Counted from the first letter of the stretch, positions 8,494 to 15,464 are shown. The stretch: 38,938 nt of DNA from Candidatus Poribacteria bacterium (GCA_026702755.1 JAPPBX010000045.1:1-38938), one strand, 5' to 3'. A program made the numbers and translations. Notes: a model not told the origin generated them from the sequence alone.

Positions 8494-8874
8494 CTAATAG
8501 ACGGCATCTGCCTCGAAAACCTTTTCACCTACGATACGCGTTGACTCTCCGTCGGGGGAGACTTCCCGAAAGAAGCAGGAACGATAGCCGACATGACACG
8601 CTGCTACCTTCTGCTCAACCTTTATCAGCAGGGCATCGCCGTCGCAATCGACAGCAACAGATTTAACTGTCTGTGTATGCCCCGAAGTCTCCCCCTTTAT
8701 CCACAACTTTTGGCGGGAACGGCTCCAGAAGCAAACGCGCCCCGTAGTCAGCGTCTCTTTTATCGCTTCCGCGTTCATATAACCGACCATCAGGATTTCG
8801 TTATTCGTGCGATCTTGAATGACCGCGGCGACCAAGCCATCGCGGTCATATTTGAGTTCCGACAAAATTTTCAT
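8494..8874 (-). CDS. hisI: Phosphoribosyl-AMP cyclohydrolase
   Basis: Third step of histidine synthesis: it opens the adenine ring of phosphoribosyl-AMP. The 126-residue stand-alone domain (not fused to HisE) has the Mg/Zn signature DCDGD at residues 76-80 and the cysteines Cys93 and Cys100 in CHVGYRSC, which with Cys77 form the family zinc site. RVCFWSRSRQKLWIKGETSG is the substrate-binding stretch. The start at 8874 is set by GAGGAGA six bases upstream; the frame reaches to 8898 but that part overlaps the terminator T-run. It is the first gene after a His/Trp-rich leader peptide and terminator, and is followed by trpE. Confidence 0.95.
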   Translation of the reverse strand: MKILSELKYDRDGLVAAVIQDRTNNEILMVGYMNAEAIKETLTTGRVCFWSRSRQKLWIKGETSGHTQTVKSVAVDCDGDALLIKVEQKVAACHVGYRSCFFREVSPDGESTRIVGEKVFEADAVY

Positions 8875-8880
8875 CTGGTT

Positions 8881-8887
8881 TCTCCTC
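8881..8887 (-). promoter_or_regulatory. hisI Shine-Dalgarno, directly after the leader terminator
   Basis: GAGGAGA on the minus strand, six bases before the ATG at 8874. It begins only a few bases after the T-run of the terminator at 8891-8933. Any transcript that terminates there lacks this site. Confidence 0.75.
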
Positions 8888-8890
8888 TTT

Positions 8891-8933
8891 AAAAACAAAA
8901 AACCTTATGCCGCTCGGATTCGTGTGCATAAGG
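8891..8933 (-). terminator. Leader intrinsic terminator (attenuator) of the his/trp cluster
   Basis: On the minus strand CCTTATGC (8933-8926) pairs perfectly with GCATAAGG (8910-8903) around a 15-base loop. TTTTTTGTTTTT follows. This is a textbook Rho-independent terminator, yet it lies between the leader peptide and hisI rather than after a gene, as expected for a transcription attenuator. Confidence 0.85.
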
Positions 8934-9010
8934 CTTCAACTGGACTTAGAAATGAAAAAGACGATTTTCAATATGTATTTCAGTTATCCATTTAGGCGCA
9001 CACTCCTCCG
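8915..9010 (-). promoter_or_regulatory. Candidate antiterminator pairing in the his/trp leader
   Basis: In the minus-strand RNA, CGGA (9010-9007) and GUGUGC (9003-8998) can pair with UCCG (8918-8915) and GCACAC (8927-8922). That gives 10 base pairs with a symmetric 3x3 internal loop. The downstream partner covers the terminator loop and the last two bases of its 5' arm, so the two folds exclude each other. The upstream partner lies in leader codons 26-30, just past the His/Trp run. A ribosome stalled on that run would leave it free. One reaching the stop codon would mask it. Confidence 0.6.
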
Positions 9011-9085
9011 CAAGCAATTGGAATGCCACCAATGCCAATGGTTAGACATGCTATGCAAGTTGGAGTGTGAACGTAAAAGTGTCAT
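8984..9085 (-). CDS. His/Trp leader peptide of the hisI-trpE-trpG cluster
   Basis: A 33-codon ORF from ATG at 9085 to TAA at 8984-8986, between the promoter at 9151-9179 and the attenuator terminator. Residues 16-21 read His-Trp-His-Trp-Trp-His, with two further histidines at 7 and 11. Three Trp and three His codons in six positions are extreme for the rarest amino acid, and match the amino acids made by the genes that follow. The initiation site is weak (GAGAG close to the ATG), and a second ATG at codon 13 is possible. A small stem AUUGG/CCAAU (9033-9029 with 9021-9017) sits over the control codons. The peptide probably has no function beyond ribosome stalling. I found it by reading; no homology search was possible. 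Confidence 0.75.
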   Translation of the reverse strand: MTLLRSHSNLHSMSNHWHWWHSNCLRRSVRLNG

Positions 9086-9150
9086 TTCTCTCGCTTTTCA
9101 ACAACGGTTGATAACTGCCAAATTTTTGGATTCACCCACGCCTAATATTA

Positions 9151-9179
9151 ATAATACCACATTTACTTTGCATTGTCAA
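9151..9179 (-). promoter_or_regulatory. Promoter of the his/trp leader and operon
   Basis: Minus strand TTGACA (9174-9179), 17 bases, TATTAT (9151-9156). It lies about 65 bases upstream of the leader-peptide ATG and about 275 bases upstream of hisI, leaving room for the leader. The spacer resembles that of the promoter at 9738-9766. Confidence 0.8.
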
Positions 9180-9203
9180 GTTTTTAACTATTTGATTTTC
9201 CAC

Positions 9204-9521
9204 TCACAGCGTAGAGACCTTAGATAAGCTGACTACCTTCTTAGGAGTCCCTTCACGAACTAATGCTCCCAGATCAATTGATACGGTTTCCCATAGCCCA
9301 CCAGCATAATCAGGGTTGTTTGTATGAAATGTAATATCTTTAGGATTAGGAATCGGTTCGCTATCAAGTAACAAACCTTCAAGGTAACACTCAACCGCTT
9401 CCGCAGCTTGCATCAAGGCTTCCTCAACGGTATTTCCGGCACTGAAACACCCAGGCAAATCGGGAACAGTAACCCCGTAACAACTCTCCGGATCTTTGTG
9501 GATAACAATAGGATAGCGCAT
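9204..9521 (-). CDS. HicB-like (UPF0150-type) small protein without a HicA partner
   Basis: A 105-residue protein with the HicB antitoxin fold signature: MRYPIVIHKDPESCYGVTVP followed by DLPGCFSAGNTVEEALMQAA and EAVECYLE (residues 1-60). In type II HicAB modules the HicB protein neutralises the HicA mRNA interferase through this RNase H-like domain and often autoregulates through a C-terminal DNA-binding domain. Here the tail after residue 75 is short and I see no ribbon-helix-helix. The start at 9521 is supported by AGAGGTG upstream; the frame continues to 9626 but lacks a better site. No hicA could be read in the flanking 300 bases, so this is an orphan. It has its own promoter at 9738-9766. 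Confidence 0.8.
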   Translation of the reverse strand: MRYPIVIHKDPESCYGVTVPDLPGCFSAGNTVEEALMQAAEAVECYLEGLLLDSEPIPNPKDITFHTNNPDYAGGLWETVSIDLGALVREGTPKKVVSLSKVSTL

Positions 9522-9737
9522 AAAACACCTCTTATTCTCATAAATTTGCCTACAAGCCGCTGTTGTAATCCTGATAATCCATGAATCACAGTTCAAACGT
9601 TTCACACCCAACAGGACCACACTCAATTGTTAATCTTTCCACAAATTGTGTGACAAAGTGTGACAAAAACTATGTAGCTTCTGAGACATACACGCGATGC
9701 ATTTCAGACGATTTTATTTATGAAGTTAATGTTATTA
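9522..9737 (-). promoter_or_regulatory. Long untranslated leader of the HicB-like gene with a tandem 10-bp repeat
   Basis: About 210 bases separate the promoter at 9738-9766 from the start codon. The plus strand has two adjacent copies of GTGTGACAAA (9648-9657 and 9658-9667), with a partial third ACAAATTGTG-type copy beside them. This could be an operator or a relic of a lost hicA region. No convincing ORF or terminator was found. Confidence 0.35.
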
Positions 9738-9766
9738 ATGATACCGCATCCAATTTGCGTTGTCAA
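9738..9766 (-). promoter_or_regulatory. Promoter of the HicB-like gene
   Basis: Minus strand TTGACA (9761-9766), 17 bases, TATCAT (9738-9743). By eye, 28 of 34 bases from the -35 box onward match the his/trp promoter at 9151-9179, including spacer bases that are not normally conserved. Confidence 0.7.
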
Positions 9767-9805
9767 ATCTTTTGTTAATGTTTCTCGGACACTTCAGAAA
9801 AAAAT

Positions 9806-9834
9806 TTGCCAAAAATATCGTAATATGATATAAT
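9806..9834 (+). promoter_or_regulatory. Promoter of the cobalamin-riboswitch operon
   Basis: TTGCCA (9806-9811), 17 bases, and a perfect TATAAT (9829-9834). The riboswitch aptamer begins about 25 bases downstream, as expected for a leader starting near 9841. It is divergent from the HicB-like promoter 40 bases away. Confidence 0.8.
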
Positions 9835-9859
9835 ATATGCATCACAATTAAATAAACGA

Positions 9860-10029
9860 ACGATTCAGGTGCCGGAGAGAACCGGAGAATAGGGAAGTGC
9901 GGTGAGAATCCGCCACGGCCCCGCCACTGTGAACGATCACAAATATCCGCTGAAAAAACCACTGTCAATTTACTGATGGGAAGGTTCAGCGGACGCAAGA
10001 TCGGAAGTCAGGAGACCTGCCTGGATCGT
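9860..10029 (+). ncRNA. Cobalamin (AdoCbl-type) riboswitch aptamer
   Basis: Contains the conserved core in order: GGTGCC at 9869, GGGAAGTGCGGTGAGAATCC near 9893-9912, CGGCCCCGCCACTGTGA near 9916-9932 (with the GCCACTG loop), GATGGGAAGG near 9975-9984, and the B12 box AAGTCAGGAGACCTGCC at 10005-10021. P1 is closed by ACGAT (9860-9864) with ATCGT (10025-10029). The known role is to bind a corrinoid and lower expression of downstream uptake or synthesis genes. The downstream terminator at 10163-10195 suggests control by premature termination. Confidence 0.95.
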
Positions 10030-10074
10030 GTTTCACGCATCTGCTTTCGCGGGAAAGCGGTGGAACAGAGCACA

Positions 10075-10138
10075 GTATCCTGTCAGATCAAAAATATAAA
10101 TACCGATATACGGTATGGAATTCTTTTACACAGGATAC
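10075..10138 (+). promoter_or_regulatory. Nested hairpin between riboswitch and terminator
   Basis: GTATCCTGT (10075-10083) is perfectly complementary to ACAGGATAC (10130-10138). Inside it ATACCG (10100-10105) pairs with CGGTAT (10111-10116). This may be part of the riboswitch expression platform. I did not find a simple antiterminator overlapping the terminator arm. Confidence 0.45.
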
Positions 10139-10162
10139 ACCTTATACAGAGTGTCGCTTCCT

Positions 10163-10195
10163 CCCCTGACTTTCCGATGAAAGCAGGGGTTTTTT
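10163..10195 (+). terminator. Riboswitch-controlled intrinsic terminator
   Basis: CCCCTG-a-CTTTC, a four-base loop, GAAAG-CAGGGG, then TTTTTT. It is a strong hairpin ending 21 bases before the first start codon of the operon and just upstream of its GGAGG ribosome site. Its place after a cobalamin aptamer identifies it as the off-state terminator. Confidence 0.85.
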
Positions 10196-10216
10196 GTTTC
10201 ATTACGGAGGTTTTTA

Positions 10217-11572
10217 ATGAACAAAGTTGTAGCGATGCCGCTTGCAAGCGCGGCTAAAAAAATCGATCGGCGGCACTTCTCGTGCTATTCACTCCTACTT
10301 CTCTGTGCTTTTCTTTTTACGCTCCTCGTGAGTCCTGCTTTTGGACAGACAGAAGCTCAAGACATAGCGGTTGTCATAAACGCCCTGACACATCCCGACT
10401 TGCGCATTGTCGCTTCTCTCTCTCTCATCGATCTGGATGAGCCAAGTGAGAGGCGGGCTGTTGACAATGAGATACTCCACATCGGCTTTGATCCGATATT
10501 GCGGCGGCGGGCGATTGGGCTCTCTATTCACGGGCATCTCGCCTATATCACGAGTTTCAACTTACCCATCACTGGCGAAACAAGTTCCGGCGACAACATC
10601 TATATTATTAACTTGGAAGATCGAGAGTTTGTTGGCGAAATTCCGATCGAGGCGGGCACAACCCCCCAGCAGATCGCTTTGGTCAATGATCAAAAGTTAT
10701 ACGTTACCTGTGCCGCAACGCATGAGGTCCATGTCGTTGACATCGACAATCGCAATGTGATAAAGGTCCTCACGGGTTCCTTCAACAAACCGACGGGTAT
10801 CACGCTTCTCAACGGCAAAGCCTACGTCACGAACCCCGCCTGGGAGTGGGATCCGGTTGCACGGAAAACCACCTACTACGATAGCAGTGTCACAGTGATT
10901 GATACGGAGACAGACATCATTCTGAAGTCAATCCCAGTGCCTACAAACGCAGGCGGAATCCTCAACGATGGTGAATCCACGGTCATTGTCAAAACAACGG
11001 GAAATTACAATGACATCCTGGGACATCTCGTTCTGATTGACGCGAATACCGATGAAGTTATGGAAACGGTTAAACTCGGGTTCACACCTGGATCCGTCGC
11101 TCTTAATTCACAAAAACAGTTGTTTATGCAAGGCAGTTGGCAGAACCCTGGCTTGCTCATCTACGATATCGTAGCACGAGACTGGATTCGCGATGAAGAT
11201 GATACGATTGCTAACTTCAGTAACGATGCGGATGCCTCTATCGGTGGTGGTTTGACCTTTGCACCAGACGGGAATCTTTATATCACGCAACCGGATTGGG
11301 GAGGCGGTGGACAGGATTACGTTCGCGTCATGGACGTGGCAGATGCATCTCTCCTGAGATCCTACCGCGTTGGACCCGGTGCTAATAATTTGGGGTTCGC
11401 AACGATTACACCGCGACGCGAAGATCTCAATAATGACGGGTTCGTCAACATGAAAGATATGATAATCGCAGGTCGTTTTATCGGGGATGAGGGTGCCGGA
11501 ATACTTGCGGATGTCAATGGAGACGAAGTTGTTAATATCCTTGATCTGGTGCTGATAGGTCAAGGACTGTAA
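10217..11572 (+). CDS. Secreted YncE-like beta-propeller with C-terminal dockerin, under cobalamin riboswitch control
   Basis: A 451-residue exported protein. A signal peptide with an extended n-region covers about residues 1-43 (hydrophobic YSLLLLCAFLFTLLVSPAFG, cleavage before QTEAQ). Residues 85-395 form repeated blades of the YncE/NHL type (for example VYVIDTE-like units: KLYVTCAATHEVHVVDIDN and SVTVIDTETDIILKSI). The last 50 residues are a type I dockerin-like pair of calcium loops, DLNNDGFVNMKD and DVNGDEVVNILD. GGAGG precedes the ATG. Because it directly follows a B12 riboswitch, corrinoid binding at the cell surface is a reasonable inference. Bacteroides BtuG is a known beta-propeller that captures B12, but no direct homology is claimed. 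The dockerin suggests docking to a surface partner. Confidence 0.85.
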   Translation: MNKVVAMPLASAAKKIDRRHFSCYSLLLLCAFLFTLLVSPAFGQTEAQDIAVVINALTHPDLRIVASLSLIDLDEPSERRAVDNEILHIGFDPILRRRAIGLSIHGHLAYITSFNLPITGETSSGDNIYIINLEDREFVGEIPIEAGTTPQQIALVNDQKLYVTCAATHEVHVVDIDNRNVIKVLTGSFNKPTGITLLNGKAYVTNPAWEWDPVARKTTYYDSSVTVIDTETDIILKSIPVPTNAGGILNDGESTVIVKTTGNYNDILGHLVLIDANTDEVMETVKLGFTPGSVALNSQKQLFMQGSWQNPGLLIYDIVARDWIRDEDDTIANFSNDADASIGGGLTFAPDGNLYITQPDWGGGGQDYVRVMDVADASLLRSYRVGPGANNLGFATITPRREDLNNDGFVNMKDMIIAGRFIGDEGAGILADVNGDEVVNILDLVLIGQGL

Positions 11573-11598
11573 CTTAACATTCATAGGCGAGTTTTCTA

Positions 11599-11709
11599 AT
11601 GGTCATCGGTCGTCGGTTATCGGTTATCGGAAGGATGGTCATCAGCAATCAGCAATCAGCAATCAGCGGACACGCTGAAGGTTTCCGACTGCTGACGGCT
11701 GATGGCTAT
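11599..11709. repeat. Dispersed repeat forming the start of the riboswitch-operon lipoprotein gene
   Basis: Consists of cggttatcggttatcgg, then three copies of the heptamer cagcaat (cagcaatcagcaatcagc), and a ctgctgacggctgatggct tail, the same words as the other ATAACTG/CAGCAATCAG repeats. It is open in the frame of the downstream gene and carries that frame's only in-frame ATGs ahead of the lipobox. Confidence 0.6.
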
Positions 11710-13635
11710 AAAATAGAGAAGATTTTGTGGGGCTTGCCGCTGCTCGTTTTTCTGCTCAGTTGCGCCTCAACTCCTAAAGAAGAACCGCTCTCATGGAAGG
11801 TGACGTTCTTTTCATTAGGGGCAAAGGTGCAATTTGATGCAGCGGCACCGGTCCAGTATCTGAATGCCTTTAATTTGGATGGTGTAACCGTTGCGCAACT
11901 CAACTTCCCGGTATCACCTCGTCAAACGGAATCCCTCTATTTTGAATGGCAGGCAGGCGAAACCTATAAATTTGAGGCGACCTTGTCTACAGGGGATATC
12001 AGCGTTCAAACGATAACTGCACCGCGGACATACACACAAGGCAATTTAGAGATTGCCATTCCCTACGGTGCTGCGACGCAGTCGGATTCGGGAGATACAC
12101 TGGAAAATGATCAGAAGGCACTCGTTCTAAGTGGAAGCGAGATGGCAGCCACGGTTCTTGTTACAAACGGGAACATGCCAACAACCTTTGAACTGGAACT
12201 TTGTTTGCCATCAACGCTAACCGTCGTTCGCTTACCAGCAGGTTGGAAAAGTGAAACAATTGACACCTTAACCTGCCTCTCCACTACCGACGGATTTCGC
12301 ATCGCATCGGAGGTGTGGTACCGAGAATTAGTTTTGAGAACCTCCGAGACAAATCGTTCGGATGGGCAAGCGATTTCGGGGACTGTCCATTTCACAACTG
12401 ACGCAGGACAAACATGGGAACAGCAAGCAACAATGAAATTACGAGTCGCAACCGTTTCAGAAATCGCGGAAAACCTCTCAATAGGATCTATCGATATGCC
12501 GACAGATGCGACAGGCACAGTGGATCGGAAGCAGCGAAAAGATACTGTCTACTACGCACGCCCGCTGTTCAGTTGGCTCCGAACGTCGCAAACCAATGCC
12601 TTTGAGCCGACAACCTATCAGACAGTCCGACTCCGCAACCAAGGCGAAGAAACGATTCATGTGGTCGTGTCATCAACCAATATAGATACGAAAAGTGGTG
12701 AAATCATTCCCTTTCTCGCGCCCCCAGAAACAGCAAACGGAGGTACCAATCGGAGCGTAGCGTTTGCGAGCTTGCTGGGTGACACGGTTACAGAGATTCC
12801 GTTGCCCATATATTTTCATCCGGTGTATTTACGACAGGGAAACCAGCCAGAACAGGCGATTCCCGGGGAATATGTGCGCGACATCGCAGTGAAGGTCTGG
12901 GGAAGCGACGCGACAATTCTTCGTGAACAACGTTCACTGCACCTAATCGTTCCAAATCAACAAGCACTGCTCATCAGTCTATTGGCGATCATCAGTAGCA
13001 GCATCGGTTTCGCCCTTGTCCTACGGCTTCATAAACAAATTTTCGCTGGTTTCACAACAAAACAGCTGATTGTAATTGCGCTGTTTAGCACAACAGTTTT
13101 TGTAGCAGTGATGGTTCCGTCAACGCTGTTTCTCAACTTAATCCGTGCCGTTCTCGGTCCAATCTCGGTACTTCTAACCGGTTTAATCAACGAAACGCTC
13201 TACTATGCTTTACTGACGGCACTACTTATCTACATTAACGGAGACCCGGAGAATGCAGAAGTTACAAATCGGAAACTCGTTAAAGGTAGCGGTGTAATCT
13301 TACTTGTCTCTGCAGTACGTTTACTTCTCGGTGGTGTCACGTTTGGGCTTTTTACACCGATGGCGATCGTCTATACTGGCACAAGCGTTCTTCTATTGGA
13401 AACAGGATTTCTGTGCGTGCGAGGGCGTAGTCTGCTGGCATGGGCAGTCGTATTAGGCCTTTGCGACGCGCTCTCTGTTTATGTCGATTTTCAACTCTCT
13501 ATACTGTTCTATCGACTTTTTTATGCCGATTGGTATATCATTCTCCGAATCTTAATAGAAGGGTTCGTCTATACGTTTATCGGTGTGCTTCTCGGTGGGC
13601 GATTAGGTAGAGGTTTATGGCGCGTGGCAGACTAA
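11599..13635 (+). CDS. Lipoprotein with extracytoplasmic domain fused to an ECF S-component-like membrane domain
   Basis: Open frame of 678 residues, 26 bases after the propeller gene. Residues 1-37 are encoded by dispersed-repeat sequence (ISNQQSAIS...). A lipoprotein signal follows, LLVFLLSC with the lipobox cysteine at Cys55, so true translation may start near codon 43 (TTG) or inside the repeat. Residues 60-450 look like beta-sandwich extracytoplasmic domains. From about 453 to the end there are six or seven hydrophobic helices, starting QALLISLLAIISSS. TKQLIVIALFSTTVFVAV and the final FIGVLLGGRLGRGL resemble the first and last helices of ECF transporter S components. I infer a substrate-binding membrane protein, plausibly for a corrinoid given the riboswitch. 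No ECF ATPase or T subunit is nearby. Confidence 0.65.
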   Translation: MVIGRRLSVIGRMVISNQQSAISGHAEGFRLLTADGYKIEKILWGLPLLVFLLSCASTPKEEPLSWKVTFFSLGAKVQFDAAAPVQYLNAFNLDGVTVAQLNFPVSPRQTESLYFEWQAGETYKFEATLSTGDISVQTITAPRTYTQGNLEIAIPYGAATQSDSGDTLENDQKALVLSGSEMAATVLVTNGNMPTTFELELCLPSTLTVVRLPAGWKSETIDTLTCLSTTDGFRIASEVWYRELVLRTSETNRSDGQAISGTVHFTTDAGQTWEQQATMKLRVATVSEIAENLSIGSIDMPTDATGTVDRKQRKDTVYYARPLFSWLRTSQTNAFEPTTYQTVRLRNQGEETIHVVVSSTNIDTKSGEIIPFLAPPETANGGTNRSVAFASLLGDTVTEIPLPIYFHPVYLRQGNQPEQAIPGEYVRDIAVKVWGSDATILREQRSLHLIVPNQQALLISLLAIISSSIGFALVLRLHKQIFAGFTTKQLIVIALFSTTVFVAVMVPSTLFLNLIRAVLGPISVLLTGLINETLYYALLTALLIYINGDPENAEVTNRKLVKGSGVILLVSAVRLLLGGVTFGLFTPMAIVYTGTSVLLLETGFLCVRGRSLLAWAVVLGLCDALSVYVDFQLSILFYRLFYADWYIILRILIEGFVYTFIGVLLGGRLGRGLWRVAD

Positions 13636-13716
13636 GCCATCATATTTGTGAAATCCAGAAATACGCGATTTAGACAACACGGAAAAACTACAATACAAAC
13701 ATAAGGAAACATTACA

Positions 13717-15411
13717 ATGAAACGAATTCAGTTTTTGACGCTATTCTGTCTGCTCATCGTCTTACCTATCGGCATTGCGACGGCTGACCTAAATGTCACT
13801 TGGGTCAGGACAGGCGCAGTCCTTGAAACCGAAGGTAAACAGAACGTTGACCTTAAAATCAACGTCGCAACCGTATCTAACGGCACAACCCATGCATTAG
13901 CAGAAACACCAACCGTCCAACAATTTGATGCGAACCGAGTTCTTCTTCAATTCGCATGGCAACCGAACCAAAGTTATCAGTTCCGTTTAAATGACAGCGT
14001 AACAACAGCGATTTCGCCGCTGAAGCCAGAACCTTATCTCATCCGTACCGTCGAATTAGACGGCCTCTTATCGCTGATGGAAAACCTGCGCCAACCTGCG
14101 AAACCGACTGCCCTTGCCTTAGGACATGGTAGTAGACCTAATACAGAGAAGTTAGCAATCGCGACAGATAGCGGACATCTCGCGGTTTTGAAACCCCTCA
14201 CGGGTGAGACGCTTTGGAAAACCCGTATTTCGGAAGGTTATGTGAGACGGATGGCATTCAGTGCCGATAACACACGACTCTATATTGGCGAACAAGCAGC
14301 AGATGGGTTTATCTACTGTTACGACTTAACAACCGACAAATCAACGCTCCGCTGGAAATATCGTACCGCCGATGACATCGAAACCTCCACGCCAAGCAAT
14401 CCTGATAGCGTCTACGCATGGGTAAGTTACCCTGGTCCAGCGTGCATGCGAACCCTAACGAACGGAGACCTTTTGGTAGCGAGTGTACACTCTTGGACAG
14501 AGAATGATACACCACTTAAGAAGTCCCAACTCTATCGATTTGACGGTGAAACGGGAGAAGTCACTTGGAAATGGCCCCGCGAACATGCTGGACCAAAGGT
14601 GATACGCTGGTTCGACGTAAGTGCCGATAGCAAAACACTTGCCCTCGTGATGGATAGCGGGCATAACTTACAAGGCAACGCCGCGAATGAAAGCGGCAAC
14701 GGAAAACTCACTGTCCTCAATGCAGAGGATGGAACGGAAAAATGGCACGTGGATATTGAACCGCTGCGCGAGTATTTCGCGCAGGTCACGTTTTGGAGAG
14801 GTGTCAGTCTATCCCCCGATGGCAAATTCATCAACGTCACAACTGACGATGGGCGCGCCTTCATTTTCGATGTAAACAGATCGGAACCGATATGGCAGGA
14901 AAATTTGGCGACACCATTGGAGGTAAGCGGTATTCCTATTGTAGCCACTTCCGGCACGATTGACGCGACGGATGCAGCAGCACTCTTTGTTACTGGCGAT
15001 ACCTACATCCCCTATCATCTCCGAAAAGGCGCGCAAAAACCTTCGGCGGGACATCCCAACGGGATGACGTTGTTTGCCTATTCGTGGAACGGTGAGAAAA
15101 GTTGGCAGTGGAAACTTGAGAATATGCCGCAAGGTTTACGCATTGATGCTATAGACCGTTATGCCGTGTTATCTGTCTCCAAGCGGACACAGGATCCGAA
15201 TGAGAGTCTCCACGGTGTGTCGGTGTTTGATTTGAAAGCGGAGGGCAGCGGTTTAGCGAAATACCTATATACCTACCGCACAGAAGGACAACTCCCGTAC
15301 GATACACTCGCAGTCAGCGCGAATGGTACTTTAATCGCTATCGTTGAGGTGCCAATAGCAATGCCAGATGAAACCGTCCAGGGTAAGAATCGAGTACATG
15401 TGCTGTATTGA
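13717..15411 (+). CDS. Secreted PQQ/WD-like beta-propeller protein
   Basis: A 564-residue exported protein with a signal peptide MKRIQFLTLFCLLIVLPIG and cleavage near residue 23 (ATA-DLN). Residues 24-110 form a small beta domain whose FAWQPNQSYQFRL resembles FEWQAGETYKFEATL in the preceding lipoprotein. From about residue 125 to 564 there are propeller blades of the PQQ/quinoprotein type (LAVLKPLTGETLWKTRI, YRFDGETGEVTWKW, LTVLNAEDGTEKWHVDI, and SLSPDGKFINVTTDDGRAFI). AAGGAAAC precedes the ATG. It lies 81 bases after the lipoprotein gene with no terminator between them, so it is probably the third gene of the riboswitch operon. It might hand a ligand to the lipoprotein, but no ligand site could be identified. 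Confidence 0.8.
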   Translation: MKRIQFLTLFCLLIVLPIGIATADLNVTWVRTGAVLETEGKQNVDLKINVATVSNGTTHALAETPTVQQFDANRVLLQFAWQPNQSYQFRLNDSVTTAISPLKPEPYLIRTVELDGLLSLMENLRQPAKPTALALGHGSRPNTEKLAIATDSGHLAVLKPLTGETLWKTRISEGYVRRMAFSADNTRLYIGEQAADGFIYCYDLTTDKSTLRWKYRTADDIETSTPSNPDSVYAWVSYPGPACMRTLTNGDLLVASVHSWTENDTPLKKSQLYRFDGETGEVTWKWPREHAGPKVIRWFDVSADSKTLALVMDSGHNLQGNAANESGNGKLTVLNAEDGTEKWHVDIEPLREYFAQVTFWRGVSLSPDGKFINVTTDDGRAFIFDVNRSEPIWQENLATPLEVSGIPIVATSGTIDATDAAALFVTGDTYIPYHLRKGAQKPSAGHPNGMTLFAYSWNGEKSWQWKLENMPQGLRIDAIDRYAVLSVSKRTQDPNESLHGVSVFDLKAEGSGLAKYLYTYRTEGQLPYDTLAVSANGTLIAIVEVPIAMPDETVQGKNRVHVLY

Positions 15412-15435
15412 TTTTTGGTTGCCTGAACATGAATC

Positions 15436-15464
15436 TTGACAAATGCGGATAACCAATGTACACT
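15436..15464 (+). promoter_or_regulatory. Promoter-like site with no plus-strand gene downstream
   Basis: A perfect TTGACA (15436-15441), 17 bases, and TACACT (15459-15464). No plus-strand gene starts before 18653. It may drive a small RNA that includes the hairpin at 15562-15587, or be a relic or chance match. Confidence 0.3.

Noticed and set aside
8907-9227. 106-codon plus-strand open frame opposite the his/trp leader
   Set aside because: No ribosome site or recognisable motif; the minus-strand leader peptide, terminator and promoter explain the sequence better.
9541-9740. Possible hicA upstream of the HicB-like gene
   Set aside because: None of the three minus-strand frames shows the HicA GSHHxF or VPxH motif, and stops are frequent.
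11599-11709. CRISPR-like short repeats (cagcaat units)
   Set aside because: Units are contiguous, without unique spacers, and match the dispersed intergenic repeat family.
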